Shown: piece after piece, positions 1-10,329 of the stretch
Numbering within the stretch: the first letter of the stretch is position 1
How the letters are laid out: each line of letters starts with the position of its first letter
IMG/VR virus record: IMGVR_UViG_3300017917_000553
Location: 1-25,805 of that record
DNA: 25,805 nucleotides
DNA from: a virus
Direction: 5' to 3' (one strand)
Notes under the pieces: generated by a model
What the model was told of the DNA's origin: nothing
Database searches by the model: none
Seen by the model: only the letters and a program-made list of their open reading frames with translations
Program-made: the position numbers and the translations under genes

Positions 1-3000
1 CGTTAGGTGTTTCTATGTAAACCATTACATATCCGGAACCCGGTATGCTGGCAATTACTCGTTTGTTCTTGTCATCATAGAGAACCTTGGTTCCTGTTCT
101 CTTCGGATCTGAAACTCCGTAATCTAAAACATCTTTATAGGTATACTGCTTTTTCTTCTGAATAACTTCCCAAAGACCGTTTTGATCTTTGTCTATCCAC
201 AATTTGGCATTGTTTGGCAATAATGCTGCATGTGGTTTATTAACTGTATCGTAAGTTTCAAATCTCGCAGATTTCATCAGCCAAACATCAGCGAACGAGC
301 TGGCTGTAAATTCCGGATCTTCTGCATCTTCTGCTATAGTAATTGTGATGGTAGAAGTGCTGTCGTCCGGAACTGATGTAACTTCATAAAATCCTGTTAG
401 TTTAGAAATCTTAAATCCTACAATATCGCCAACGGCTATAGCATGTGCTCTGTTAAAACTTATAACTAATTCTGTTACATTTCTTTCTATTCCAACAACA
501 AATAGAATCGATGATTGTACAAATCTATAAACGTTCCATGTTAATCCTTCAAATGTAATCCAAATGTTCGAATTAACTGTTAGCTGTTCAATGTCAAGGG
601 CTAGTAGTTCGGCTCTTGATCCTACAGTGACATCTATTTGATCAGCCTTAACAAATCCTGCTGTTAAAAATGGCAGTGATTCATAGGAAGCCGGAATAAA
701 ACCATCAGTGCTGATATCTTGAGGTAGTATAGTAAAATTAGAGTTAGTAACTCTATAAAATCTATCTAGAGGTTCAGCAGGTAAATTTTCAACATAAAGA
801 ATAGGCTGAGGATTGATTAAAAAATTATCCTTGAACAGTTCAATTTCCTGTTCTCTAATTTGATCATATCCGCCTAATCTACCTACCCTAAATGCCCACT
901 CTTCATTTAACTCAATGCTGGCATTATCTGTTTCGCTTAGTTTATCAAAGACTTTTACTATGGCATTATTAGTGCCTTTTTCTCTGATAAATCCTCGATA
1001 CAATCTTAATTGTGTTACAGGATCTTCGGCAAGATTCTGCAGATAACTTCTGGTCTGGTAACCAATAGTATGACGAGCTAATTCTCTTTGAGTAAGACCC
1101 ACACCGTCAGTTTCTACTTCGAAATAATCTTCAAAGAGATTTATTCTATAATCAAAATTAGGTACTAGAGATTTAGTTGGCGTAGAATCTAACCTGCTCC
1201 AACTAGCTTCATCAAATTCTTCTGTGCCTTGTTGAGTAAATTGACTAACCCAGAAATAAGATTTGTATTGAACAATATCACCAAGTTTGTAATCAACGAA
1301 CGGAGACCAATTTTCAATATTGACATTGTCAAATAAGAATCCCGGGCTGGTATAATCGCCGTCCCAATCTACTGTACGGAAACCTTGGACCTTTATTCTG
1401 TCTTGTCTGTATCCTGTAGTTTTTTCATATATTACATCGTTGAAAACTGTTCTGTCTGAAAATACAACAACGTTTTCTTTCAACACATAGAATGCTTTGA
1501 GGTAATAAATTCCCTCTGTTGTGTTAGTAATAGAAACTTCAATTCTTTGGAAATCTCTTTTTACATTTATAAATTCTGGTCGAAGAGGTGTTCCGTTACT
1601 CTTAAAAATTTGATAATCATAAAAACTGTCAAGGAAGCTTTCTGCAACACCAACAGGAATACTGATTACTAATTTTTCCGCACAAGGACTTAACGAAATT
1701 AAAGATCCAACATCCCAGTTATGTCTAGTCCAGAACATAAATTCTTTTGCAGAAGTGGTCCAGTCTTTGGAAACTTTTAATTCTCGATCGTAATCGTCAA
1801 ATATAAATCCTATAGATTTGAGATAGGCTTCGTATCCTAATAAGAAATCTACAACTGCTTGTACGGTAGTTAATTCCTCTCCGTAGGATAATTTTTTCAA
1901 ATTAAAGTAGTTGAAGTTTCTTCTTTGGAAAGCTTCAACAGCACCTCTTAAAGGCAACTTAGGTATTTTTGTCCAGTTTGATTTTTCAAACTCGGCGGTC
2001 TGATTTGTTCGAATAGCTCTAAAATAATCGCCTCTATAAAGAACTATTTCTCCGTTATTAAAAACTCTGTCAGCAGTCCATTCAGTATATGGGGCACTTA
2101 CTCCGCCAACACTGATCAACGGGTCAGTCTGTGTAGTTACTGGTTCGTAATAATAAAAATACGGTGCTATAGAATCGTAGCCTGTGACTTGCCAACCCCT
2201 CGATGTTTTTTCGATAAGAACACCGCTATATCCTATTGCAACAATCGGAACGCTGACATTAAAAATAATGTCGTAGTTTTCGGGCGGAACAAATATACTG
2301 CTAGACGACGACTTAGGACTCTTAGAATCTAAAAGATATTTCTGCTGAGTCTTGTCAACGAAACCAGAAATTCTTGATGTTAAAGAAACATTGATATTAG
2401 AAACTTTATTTCTAAATTCGTCTACAGATACACCGAGATACTTTATGTAAGATACTAGGTAGTTTACTATACCAGATGCTAATTCTTCGCCTGTATCAGG
2501 AATTACAATATCATCTAAAGTAATAAATTTATTTGAAGCAGTATTAATTAATTGATTGACATTGTTAAGTTTCTTTCTAGACAGATCAAAACCTTTGTTG
2601 ATAAAATCATAAGGCTTTAACAACATCAATGCTATTGTTACCGCAAATGGCCATTCAGAGCTTGAGCGCCATGCATATTCTGCTGGGCCTTGATCTCCGA
2701 ATACAAAACTTCCTTTGTTATTAACTAACGTAAAATTAAGAGCCAGCCCCGAGTCTAACGGACTTAATAATACACCGTCAGCATTTACAGGAATATGCTG
2801 TAAAATAGTAGGTCTTGCATAACGTGAATATCGACCTGCTTTTTCGCCTTGTCTAATAATTCCGTCTCTAATATCTTCCCACAGGATTAAATTGTTTGAA
2901 GTATAAGGAGCTTCTCCGTATTCTGAATCCCACCAGGTGGGTTTTTCGCTAAATCCTAACATCTCCCAAGGACAGGTATGAGGTCTATCGGTATCATAGA

Positions 3001-6000
3001 ACCACTTATAGACTCCTCTCCAATACCCCGGAAGATTGATAGCTCCGGTTTGGTCTGTCATTGAGCTATATGTATAGGTGAAACTATTTTCTGAATCAAA
3101 ATATTCGTTGAGAGTATAACCTATACTTGTATTGGATATCCATTTTAAAAATTCTTGATTTACAATATTATCGATTTGTTTTTTTGTAAATTCTGCATTT
3201 CCGTAATATCCGCCTAGAGCTAGATCTATATCAAATAAGTTACTGTCATAATCTACTTTTAAATTGTTGTAAATTCTTAGTTCTAATTCTAAAAGTAAAT
3301 CGTCTCTATAATCTCCATAGCAGGCAGTTAGGCTTCCGTCGTGACCTTGTATTACTTCTTTAGGTTCAACATAAGTGTCGTCGATAAATTTTGTCGGAGT
3401 ATATTTTTTGTATAATCCTAGTTTTGTCGGAGTAGGCGGAATGAAAGAATAACTGGTAGAAACATATTCTCTAATTTCTACAACATCGCCCTCAGCTAGA
3501 TTCACATTTAAGATTACGAATCCAAAATTAGAATTGAAAGTATAGTCTCTACCAACTAATAACTGTTGTTGATTTATATAAACATAAACGGCTCTTCTGC
3601 TTAAATCGTCTAAATTAAATTTTTCTGACAACGCAAAAGTCTTTATCTCTGGATCATCTACTTCGTATAAAATTGTAGTATATGCTCCGCTTCCTACCAT
3701 ATCAGAATCAGAGAACGGACTTTTTTCTGTTTTAGTCTTTGAAAGAATGTTGATTATTTCATCTACAAATTCTGGAATATTTTCATTGAATGGTAGTTCT
3801 ACAGCTTTTATCAAAAAGCTGTTTTTGAATTCTGAATAAGATTTTTTAGCGAACTGAATTGATTTAATAGCATTAAATTTTTTATCGCAGAGCAAAAACA
3901 TTGATAACGGAGCAAGTCCAGAATGTTTTAGAAATCTTTTTCCGTATCTTCTATAATCAAATAAATTTCTTAGATTAGAATCACCAGGAATATTTCCTAC
4001 AAAATCAGTATCCCATTCTACCGCTGTTAGTAAGTGGTCTGATGCTTCGCCGAAAGTAAACGATGTCAACTCTTGGTTAAGCGGGTTCTTTTCCAATCCC
4101 ACAGGGATTTCGTAATATCCCAGGTTAGGTTCTACATTTGAAACTATTTTTACAGATAGTACATCGCCTGCTGTGAAGGTTTTATCAAATGTAAATTCAT
4201 TATTAAATCTAGTGTAAGAAACTTTTGTTTTAAAACCGTTAAGATAAAAATTAATTTCCCCGGCTTGATCATCTTCAAACAGATCCCAATCTACAGTTTG
4301 TAATGTAACTTTGTTTGTGTTTTCTGTTATGGTAGCAGAATCTATTATAGGCTGAACATATCTGTTTTCTAATAAATTCCACCCGTTGGCTAATCCTTTA
4401 TCATTATTAAATTTGTAAAAGCCGGTTGAAATTTTTAGACTTGTATTTCTTTTATTTTCGAGATAATTTATTGTATCTGTATCCCATGTCCAGCTGAACT
4501 GTATGTCGCCGACATTGTCAATATTAAGATAACTTAGACTGAAACCTAATTCCGAATCAGCTGTGCTGGTTCCTACTTTATAGGTCAATAACTTAGTTCC
4601 AACAAAAGTACTGACCGAATATTTTTCATTGTTAGAAAAACTCACACCATCGGCATCAAAAGCATCAAACAATGGAGATTGATTAGTTGAAGTTTTTTCT
4701 TGGCTCTTAACCCAGTTAGTTCCGTTGAAGTGGAACATTTTTCCTGCGTTAATTTTTCCTCTTTTAACTAATACAGATTCGCCTAGCCTAGACTCACCAT
4801 CAACTTCTAATCTTAGATGTATTTGTTTTCTTCCGTTGAATGTGATAAATTCAACTTTATAAATTTTATTGTTTGATAAAGAATCAGTATCAGCAGTTAC
4901 AAGTATTCTTGCACCGTCAAATAAAAATTCTCCGTCTATATTGTAACCTGTACTGCCTTCTATTTTACTAAAAATGTCGTCGGTAAAAGTATCGACATAG
5001 TCAACATTATTCTTAGAGATTGCACCGTGATTATACAACTGCAAATCTGCTTGGAATTCGATAATAGGTCTTTTGGCTCGTTGAGCTTCGTTCGCAGGAA
5101 AATCTTGACCTCTACTCTTGTAAGAATACTCTAATACTGATCTGTGGAACCATCTATTATATCTACTCCAAGGATTGTTGTCCTTGGACGTTCTATTGAT
5201 AACAATGTAATCTTTAGCAATAGGAAAAGCTGTGGCATCATCGAAAGGCTCTGTATCAAAACCTGCGTTATCGAATAATACTTCGGGTGTGCTATTGTTT
5301 ATTCCTGGCGGAATTAAATCATTAAATCTCTTAAGAGCTATAGATTCTCCAACACCTTCGATTAACCAAGTATCTCTTGAATATTTTTCTGGGACAACTT
5401 TTCCTCTGAAAGAAATAACAAGCCCGTTTGTAAACTCTACATTGTTACTGCTGGTATATGTTGTTTTTCCAATGATTTCTTTTTCAACATCGAGTTTTGT
5501 ATTTTCTTCTATATCAGAAATTATAAATCTACCAAATCTATCTGCTGTTACAGCAGACTGATAAAACAATACATCTGGTGCGTCTAGAGGAACATTGAAT
5601 ATCACGTCGCCTAATTCTGCTCCGTTGTTTGTAACTCCAATATTATAATCTAACGCAGTACCTCTTCCTACTGCTTCAACAAATTCCCAATCGCCGGTAT
5701 TCTCATCAATAGTGCTTCCGTCGCCTGGATTGATATCTACTCTAGCTTTCCATAGTTTTTCGTTAAAGGTGGCTAATTGGCCTGCTTTGTATGCGATTAC
5801 AGGATTGTATAACAGACTTCCTGTATCGTAATTTGTTTTAATTGTAAATCCTTCCTTAGGAGCATTTACTTTAAAAATATACTTCTGTCCTCTATATAAA
5901 GTAATAGTAGGATTATTAGTTAAACCGTCAGGAGAAAATACATAAGTCGCGCCGAATCCCAGCTTAACTCTATATGTACTGGTTATGCCTACATAGTTTC

Positions 6001-6463
6001 CAAAAACATCGACCGGTGGGGGGCCGAGCGGCTCCCAAAAATATTCACGATAGTTGACAAACTTGTCCCAGTCGATTGGAGGATCCCAGGTATAATGTGC
6101 TTGGCCTGTGGTCTTGTTATCGTTTTCTTCATTGTTACCAAAAAACTTAATTTGATTTTTAAGATCTATGTAATCAACAAAACTTTCAATTTTGTCTTGA
6201 TTTTTTGTAATTACACCAGGTTCAAGTTGGTATCTACTTCTTAGGGTTCCGTCGTCGTCGAGATATACATCAGATGATTTAAATGTTTTTCCGTATCTTC
6301 TGCCTATGTATCCGGTAGTTTTTTCTAGTACGCCCGGTTGGATTAGCGGATCTACTACTGCACCGAAGAACTTTTCATTCGTATCGGTTCTGAAGATTGA
6401 TGGTAATAGATCAACCGTTCTTCTAATCGGTAACTGACTTTTTGGAAAAATTTTATCTGCCAT
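1..6463 (-). CDS. Giant baseplate/tail structural protein, 3' end outside the window
   Basis: The minus-strand frame is open from an ATG at 6463 to the left edge, 2154 codons, and I found no stop on reading it through. The gene starts 9 bases after the gp6 stop, so it is the next cistron of the baseplate operon, where T4 carries gp7 and gp8. I see no proof that it is a gp7 homologue. Visible pieces: a cupredoxin-like beta segment at about residues 170-215 (core TITLYRGQKYIF). Three short W/Y-rich units at about 216-260, 1456-1500 and 1717-1756 share the pattern Y-x-x-G-x-[IL]-[VA]-x-[YF] ... W, like carbohydrate-binding family 5/12 modules. A conserved-looking block at about 1135-1190 contains LPGYWRGVYKWFYDTDRPHT. 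I recall that last block from large virion proteins of marine T4-like phages, but this is from memory and unchecked. The role is inferred as baseplate periphery or fibre-network protein. That it is a real gene is very likely. Confidence 0.88.
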   Translation of the reverse strand, partial: MADKIFPKSQLPIRRTVDLLPSIFRTDTNEKFFGAVVDPLIQPGVLEKTTGYIGRRYGKTFKSSDVYLDDDGTLRSRYQLEPGVITKNQDKIESFVDYIDLKNQIKFFGNNEENDNKTTGQAHYTWDPPIDWDKFVNYREYFWEPLGPPPVDVFGNYVGITSTYRVKLGFGATYVFSPDGLTNNPTITLYRGQKYIFKVNAPKEGFTIKTNYDTGSLLYNPVIAYKAGQLATFNEKLWKARVDINPGDGSTIDENTGDWEFVEAVGRGTALDYNIGVTNNGAELGDVIFNVPLDAPDVLFYQSAVTADRFGRFIISDIEENTKLDVEKEIIGKTTYTSSNNVEFTNGLVISFRGKVVPEKYSRDTWLIEGVGESIALKRFNDLIPPGINNSTPEVLFDNAGFDTEPFDDATAFPIAKDYIVINRTSKDNNPWSRYNRWFHRSVLEYSYKSRGQDFPANEAQRAKRPIIEFQADLQLYNHGAISKNNVDYVDTFTDDIFSKIEGSTGYNIDGEFLFDGARILVTADTDSLSNNKIYKVEFITFNGRKQIHLRLEVDGESRLGESVLVKRGKINAGKMFHFNGTNWVKSQEKTSTNQSPLFDAFDADGVSFSNNEKYSVSTFVGTKLLTYKVGTSTADSELGFSLSYLNIDNVGDIQFSWTWDTDTINYLENKRNTSLKISTGFYKFNNDKGLANGWNLLENRYVQPIIDSATITENTNKVTLQTVDWDLFEDDQAGEINFYLNGFKTKVSYTRFNNEFTFDKTFTAGDVLSVKIVSNVEPNLGYYEIPVGLEKNPLNQELTSFTFGEASDHLLTAVEWDTDFVGNIPGDSNLRNLFDYRRYGKRFLKHSGLAPLSMFLLCDKKFNAIKSIQFAKKSYSEFKNSFLIKAVELPFNENIPEFVDEIINILSKTKTEKSPFSDSDMVGSGAYTTILYEVDDPEIKTFALSEKFNLDDLSRRAVYVYINQQQLLVGRDYTFNSNFGFVILNVNLAEGDVVEIREYVSTSYSFIPPTPTKLGLYKKYTPTKFIDDTYVEPKEVIQGHDGSLTACYGDYRDDLLLELELRIYNNLKVDYDSNLFDIDLALGGYYGNAEFTKKQIDNIVNQEFLKWISNTSIGYTLNEYFDSENSFTYTYSSMTDQTGAINLPGYWRGVYKWFYDTDRPHTCPWEMLGFSEKPTWWDSEYGEAPYTSNNLILWEDIRDGIIRQGEKAGRYSRYARPTILQHIPVNADGVLLSPLDSGLALNFTLVNNKGSFVFGDQGPAEYAWRSSSEWPFAVTIALMLLKPYDFINKGFDLSRKKLNNVNQLINTASNKFITLDDIVIPDTGEELASGIVNYLVSYIKYLGVSVDEFRNKVSNINVSLTSRISGFVDKTQQKYLLDSKSPKSSSSSIFVPPENYDIIFNVSVPIVAIGYSGVLIEKTSRGWQVTGYDSIAPYFYYYEPVTTQTDPLISVGGVSAPYTEWTADRVFNNGEIVLYRGDYFRAIRTNQTAEFEKSNWTKIPKLPLRGAVEAFQRRNFNYFNLKKLSYGEELTTVQAVVDFLLGYEAYLKSIGFIFDDYDRELKVSKDWTTSAKEFMFWTRHNWDVGSLISLSPCAEKLVISIPVGVAESFLDSFYDYQIFKSNGTPLRPEFINVKRDFQRIEVSITNTTEGIYYLKAFYVLKENVVVFSDRTVFNDVIYEKTTGYRQDRIKVQGFRTVDWDGDYTSPGFLFDNVNIENWSPFVDYKLGDIVQYKSYFWVSQFTQQGTEEFDEASWSRLDSTPTKSLVPNFDYRINLFEDYFEVETDGVGLTQRELARHTIGYQTRSYLQNLAEDPVTQLRLYRGFIREKGTNNAIVKVFDKLSETDNASIELNEEWAFRVGRLGGYDQIREQEIELFKDNFLINPQPILYVENLPAEPLDRFYRVTNSNFTILPQDISTDGFIPASYESLPFLTAGFVKADQIDVTVGSRAELLALDIEQLTVNSNIWITFEGLTWNVYRFVQSSILFVVGIERNVTELVISFNRAHAIAVGDIVGFKISKLTGFYEVTSVPDDSTSTITITIAEDAEDPEFTASSFADVWLMKSARFETYDTVNKPHAALLPNNAKLWIDKDQNGLWEVIQKKKQYTYKDVLDYGVSDPKRTGTKVLYDDKNKRVIASIPGSGYVMVYIETPN
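5683..5955 (-). other. Cupredoxin-like segment followed by a carbohydrate-binding-like module within the giant structural protein
   Basis: Reading the minus strand, residues about 170-215 give a beta-rich stretch with TITLYRGQKYIF, the pattern of a plastocyanin/cupredoxin-like domain often seen in marine phage virion proteins. It is followed directly by IAYKAGQLATFNEKLWKARV and a closing DWEF, which resembles the Y-x-x-G-x-x-V-x-Y ... W layout of carbohydrate-binding family 5/12 modules. No copper ligands are apparent, so a structural fold is more likely than metal binding. The assignment rests on pattern recognition only. Confidence 0.4.
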
Positions 6464-6472
6464 ATTTTTACT

Positions 6473-9400
6473 TTACTGAACTGTAACTCCGATAGTTGAA
6501 ACTATCTCAACGTCGTCGACTCTTGCACCACTAATAAAAATTTCATCTGATCTAGATTGAATTTCAAATAAGCTATCCATTTCCTGAGTTGGCTGCTTGG
6601 GTGTTACCACAAGGTTACTTACATCAGGTGATACTGAGTTAATGATATATGTTGTTAACTCGCTGAGATAAAACTTATCACCGAAATCCCAATTAGACAC
6701 ATCAAAGAAATCATTTATAGCTGCAATAATTCTAACCTTCAAATCATTATCATTAATTGTTTTATTTGGATTTTTTACTATTTTAAAAGTTGCCTGCAAT
6801 TTTTCTTCTGAGGCTGCGCCGAACAGTATCTTATATCTAACAGGATGATAAATGATTTCGTCACTGATAGATTTGATACTATTAAGTTTTGTTCCAAAAT
6901 CTATTCTTAACGTATCAATAGACGGAGGTTCTGGTATTGTTGTTGTGTTTCCTAACACGTAATTTCTAAATGCAACGTCATAGTTTCTGGTTAAGAGATA
7001 CACATCTATAATGTTACTAGAGCTAGGATCTATTCTTCTATCTTCTGATGCATTATGCACATACTGGAATTTAAGATCTTTTCTTCCGAAGTTGGCCTTG
7101 TAGGAAGGCTCTAATATCAATGTATTAGTTGTCTTGTCAACACGCTTGATTCTATTTTCATTACTGTCATAAAAATAAATCAACTGTCCGTCTGTGTAAT
7201 CGTTCACAGACACTTGTGCTTCTCGTTGAAAAACTAAAATAGGTTCTACTTCAGTGTCAACTAATTCAATATTTAAATTACCTGAAGCATCATTTACTTC
7301 TTTAAAAAACAAGAAGTTAAGCTCAGTATCTTCGCCTGCTATTTCATTAAACGCATCGGGATCGTCAATTACTCCGTCGTCGTCTCTGTCAGAGAATGCA
7401 ATTTTTATTTCGTTGGCACTTTCATAACCGTCGCTGTATTTTATAGTATCGTCGATCGAGAAATTAATATCTCTCTTCAACGGAGTACTATCGGCTGACG
7501 AATTAATGCCCAATACCTTAACTTCGTCTCTGACGATCTGTCCTGTTTTTGAATCGTATACTTTTTTGGTAATGTCTATGTAGAATCTGTTTTGTCTTAT
7601 GCTGCCAAAGACATAGTCAATACCCCTGACCCTGATAACATATTGATCTGCTCTTCTTACAAAAGCAACTAACCAAGAAGCGTCAAGATTATTTCTAGTG
7701 TTGTCGCCGGTCTTACCTAGGCTGAATGGTGTTACTAAATCTAAGTTAGGAGAAATAATAACTTTCCAACTGCCTGCGGTATAATCGTATCTTAAACCAA
7801 AATTTTGATTTTCGGTTAATTGATTGATAATTTCCTGTTCTATACCTGTAGGAAGATTGTTGATAAACTTTGGAACGATTCTTCTTGCAATAGCTCCGCT
7901 AGGTATAAAATCACTAAACGTAATTGGGCCCAATCCGTTAGGCAATGCTCCGCGGCCTGCATTAGTACCGTCGCCGACAACACTAACAACTTTAGTCCAC
8001 AGATATTTTCTTTGTTCTAAATCGCTGTTGTTTATATCAACTATTGATCCATTTTTAAATGCTTTTCCTTCGGGTGGAACAAATTTAATCAATGCATTAG
8101 TAAAAACATATTTCAAGCTGCTGGTGCTGAAAGATCCTACTCCAAGCAATGAATTGTCAATGACATTTTTAAAATACCCAGTGCTTTCATTTATTCCTGA
8201 GCTGAGACTTTGCCATACTACGTTATTATCAACAAATAAAATTTTGTCAAACTTAGTAAAATAAAAATTATAAACGTCTGTTGAAGAAAACACTGGTTCA
8301 ATTTTATTTCTTATAAAATTAATAATGTCTAATCTGTTGGCAAACTTAAAAGTAAGATTTCTTTCAACTTCTTCTCTGTAAACATAACCGTCGTCGGCAA
8401 ACACTCTGATAGAGCTGTATTTTCCGCTGGCATCTATGATATCATAGTTTCTAGAAATTCCGCTAGATGTTCTATTGATGGATTTAACTTTTAAAATTTC
8501 TTGGCTGCTTGATAGCGGCGCTAACTGATAGTCTTCAGCAGTTATCATCCTGTTTTGTGTGTAATACAATGCAGGTGCTGCTGCTCTGATATTGTCTGTG
8601 CTTTCTGAACCGGTTGCGTTTGAAACTGTGTAATTTAATCCTAGACCCACAGTTAGCGTTTCAAGATTTCCTGCCTTACTGATATAAGGTATAGAAACAT
8701 TTACGCCTCTCATTTCAGCGGGAGATATTGTATAGCTCAAACCGTTTGAAGTTCTGTAATATGATCTAAATGTGCCTCTTGGAAGATTACCATATACACC
8801 ATCTGCAAACAATAGTTCGATTGTGTCATTTTCTCTGGTAGACACTGAATAGATATTTCTGATATTACTTTCTAAACTATTATAGGCAATATTATTACCT
8901 ATCAAGCTGCTGACTTTTACCCACTGAGCTATTTGTGTATTAGTAGCATCTAGCTGGAACAACCACACATCGTCGTTGTTGATGTTTTCTGTTTCGATAG
9001 CGATTGTTTCATTGATTGTAGGAACGTCGATCGTGAAATCTGCTAGTTCAAGATTTCCTTGTTTGAACATTAGATAAAAACCTGTGTTGGCACTGCCTGG
9101 TCCTTTACCGTCTTGTCTGTAGATAAATCCTAGCTGGTTGCCGGGTGTTGGTGGTTCTTCGTAGATAAATTCTTGATTTTTAAAAGTAGTGCTTACTAAT
9201 TCAAAATCCATAGATCTGCTGGCAACATTTTTAGTGAACGCAAATAAAGGAACATCCTTTAGTGCAGATCTAAATCTATACTGTTCTGTTTGTATTCCTT
9301 GTATTACCGCAGAGCCTTGGTTTCTACCAAATTCTACGTTGTCTGTCATTGAAGCATTTAAGATTAAAATAAATTGTTCAAGCCAGTTTGTGTTGGTTGG

Positions 9401-9838
9401 GTCGTTCCAACTGATAATTTGATCTGCTAGATTTCTTCCGTTACTGTCAACAATTTCTTCGGTAGTAGAAACTGTACTGAATTTCAGTAAACCAGAAGAT
9501 GAAATATTTCGCTTGGCATTGTAGCCTAGCATTCTAGCTATTCTTAATACACTTTCTCTTCTGTCTGCTAGTTCTAAGAAGTTTTCTCGACTGGCTAAAT
9601 CTATTCTAAAAGATAAACTTTGACCTATAAATGCCACAGCATCTATCAAGGCCATGTACTCAGAAGATTCAATATAATCGTTGAAATCTTCCGGATAATT
9701 TTCTCTTAGGTACGTGATAATAACCCTACGTAGATTCTCAAAATCGTAGGATTTAAAATCTGCATTCTTAAAAGTCTGGTAAATTCTAGTCCAGTCTTGA
9801 TTAAGAATTAAGTTATTTTGTCTAGATGTAGTGGTCAT
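6473..9838 (-). CDS. gp6: Baseplate wedge protein gp6
   Basis: gp6 dimers join neighbouring wedges into the ring of the contractile-tail baseplate; the family is related to phage P2 gpJ. The N-terminal 100 residues carry the family hallmark: YLRENYPEDFNDYIESSEYM, then AFIGQSLSFRIDLASRENFL, then a run of Arg/Glu ending in RIARMLGYN. The rest is beta-rich and ends in VTPKQPTQEMDSLFEI, typical of wedge proteins. At 1121 residues it is much longer than T4 gp6 (660), so extra domains sit in the middle or C-terminal part. It follows gp25 after a 46-base gap containing a hairpin and a late-promoter-like motif, and precedes the giant structural gene by 9 bases. The order gp25-gp6 supports the call. 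The start is the first ATG, just before TTTSRQNNL. Confidence 0.92.
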   Translation of the reverse strand: MTTTSRQNNLILNQDWTRIYQTFKNADFKSYDFENLRRVIITYLRENYPEDFNDYIESSEYMALIDAVAFIGQSLSFRIDLASRENFLELADRRESVLRIARMLGYNAKRNISSSGLLKFSTVSTTEEIVDSNGRNLADQIISWNDPTNTNWLEQFILILNASMTDNVEFGRNQGSAVIQGIQTEQYRFRSALKDVPLFAFTKNVASRSMDFELVSTTFKNQEFIYEEPPTPGNQLGFIYRQDGKGPGSANTGFYLMFKQGNLELADFTIDVPTINETIAIETENINNDDVWLFQLDATNTQIAQWVKVSSLIGNNIAYNSLESNIRNIYSVSTRENDTIELLFADGVYGNLPRGTFRSYYRTSNGLSYTISPAEMRGVNVSIPYISKAGNLETLTVGLGLNYTVSNATGSESTDNIRAAAPALYYTQNRMITAEDYQLAPLSSSQEILKVKSINRTSSGISRNYDIIDASGKYSSIRVFADDGYVYREEVERNLTFKFANRLDIINFIRNKIEPVFSSTDVYNFYFTKFDKILFVDNNVVWQSLSSGINESTGYFKNVIDNSLLGVGSFSTSSLKYVFTNALIKFVPPEGKAFKNGSIVDINNSDLEQRKYLWTKVVSVVGDGTNAGRGALPNGLGPITFSDFIPSGAIARRIVPKFINNLPTGIEQEIINQLTENQNFGLRYDYTAGSWKVIISPNLDLVTPFSLGKTGDNTRNNLDASWLVAFVRRADQYVIRVRGIDYVFGSIRQNRFYIDITKKVYDSKTGQIVRDEVKVLGINSSADSTPLKRDINFSIDDTIKYSDGYESANEIKIAFSDRDDDGVIDDPDAFNEIAGEDTELNFLFFKEVNDASGNLNIELVDTEVEPILVFQREAQVSVNDYTDGQLIYFYDSNENRIKRVDKTTNTLILEPSYKANFGRKDLKFQYVHNASEDRRIDPSSSNIIDVYLLTRNYDVAFRNYVLGNTTTIPEPPSIDTLRIDFGTKLNSIKSISDEIIYHPVRYKILFGAASEEKLQATFKIVKNPNKTINDNDLKVRIIAAINDFFDVSNWDFGDKFYLSELTTYIINSVSPDVSNLVVTPKQPTQEMDSLFEIQSRSDEIFISGARVDDVEIVSTIGVTVQ

Positions 9839-9850
9839 TCTTTAGCCTCA

Positions 9851-9880
9851 CCCAGTATTTATTTGTAAAAATAAACTGGG
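9851..9880 (-). promoter_or_regulatory. Hairpin overlapping a late-promoter-like motif upstream of gp6
   Basis: The gp25-gp6 gap contains CCCAG (9851-9855) and TTTATTT (9858-9864), a 4-base loop, then AAATAAA (9869-9875) and CTGGG (9876-9880). This makes a 12-bp stem with a 2-base bulge. On the minus strand the distal arm reads AAATAAATA (9856-9864), a near match to the T4 late core TATAAATA, lying 17 bases before the gp6 ATG. It may be a promoter for gp6, a processing or attenuation hairpin in the gp25-gp6 transcript, or both. Confidence 0.45.
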
Positions 9881-9884
9881 TATA

Positions 9885-10328
9885 TTATGTTGTAACTGTG
9901 TTATTACTTCTATCAAAGTTTAGGGTCATCCTTTCATTGATGTTAAATGGCAGATATGTTACTTCTGCTTCTATCCTTAATCCCTGATCTGTGCTGTCAA
10001 TAATAACAGAGCCTACCGATATACGCGGATCGTAGTTCAAAATATCTTCGATATCCTGCGCTACTAATGTTCTTACTTCTTCTGTGAAATTTTCAAACAG
10101 CACATCCCATATGACTGTTCCGAAAGAAGGATTTTCTAATTTTTCACCTTTTCTAATGTAAAAATGATTTAACAAGTCCTGTTTGACTAAGTCCAAATCA
10201 TAGAGTTTGTAGTTCTTTTTATTGTTATTACTACTGAATCCTCTATAGGTAAATGTACCTCTATCAGTGGATACCTGTGCAAAATTAGAAGCTACTACTT
10301 TCTGGTTATAAAGTCTGGTTATGGCCAT
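9885..10328 (-). CDS. gp25: Baseplate wedge protein gp25
   Basis: gp25 is the small lysozyme-fold-named but non-enzymatic wedge component found in all contractile injection systems; it nucleates the sheath at the baseplate. The product is 147 residues (T4: 132). It shows the family pattern: KLYDLDLVKQDLLNHFYIRK early, then GEKLENPSFGTVIWDVLFEN, then EDILNYDPRISVGSV, ending in a short beta strand with PFNINERMTLNF. The frame stays open 29 codons upstream into gp5, but I chose the ATG at 10328. It comes 1 base after the gp5 stop, has an AGGGAG ribosome site 7 bases ahead (10336-10341), and begins MAITRLYNQK as expected for the family. Its position between gp5 and gp6 fits. Confidence 0.93.
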   Translation of the reverse strand: MAITRLYNQKVVASNFAQVSTDRGTFTYRGFSSNNNKKNYKLYDLDLVKQDLLNHFYIRKGEKLENPSFGTVIWDVLFENFTEEVRTLVAQDIEDILNYDPRISVGSVIIDSTDQGLRIEAEVTYLPFNINERMTLNFDRSNNTVTT

Positions 10329-10329
10329 T

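Noticed and set aside
5232-5561. A 109-codon plus-strand open frame
   Set aside because: It is antisense to the giant structural gene, which is open and protein-like throughout; no ribosome site or recognisable sequence.
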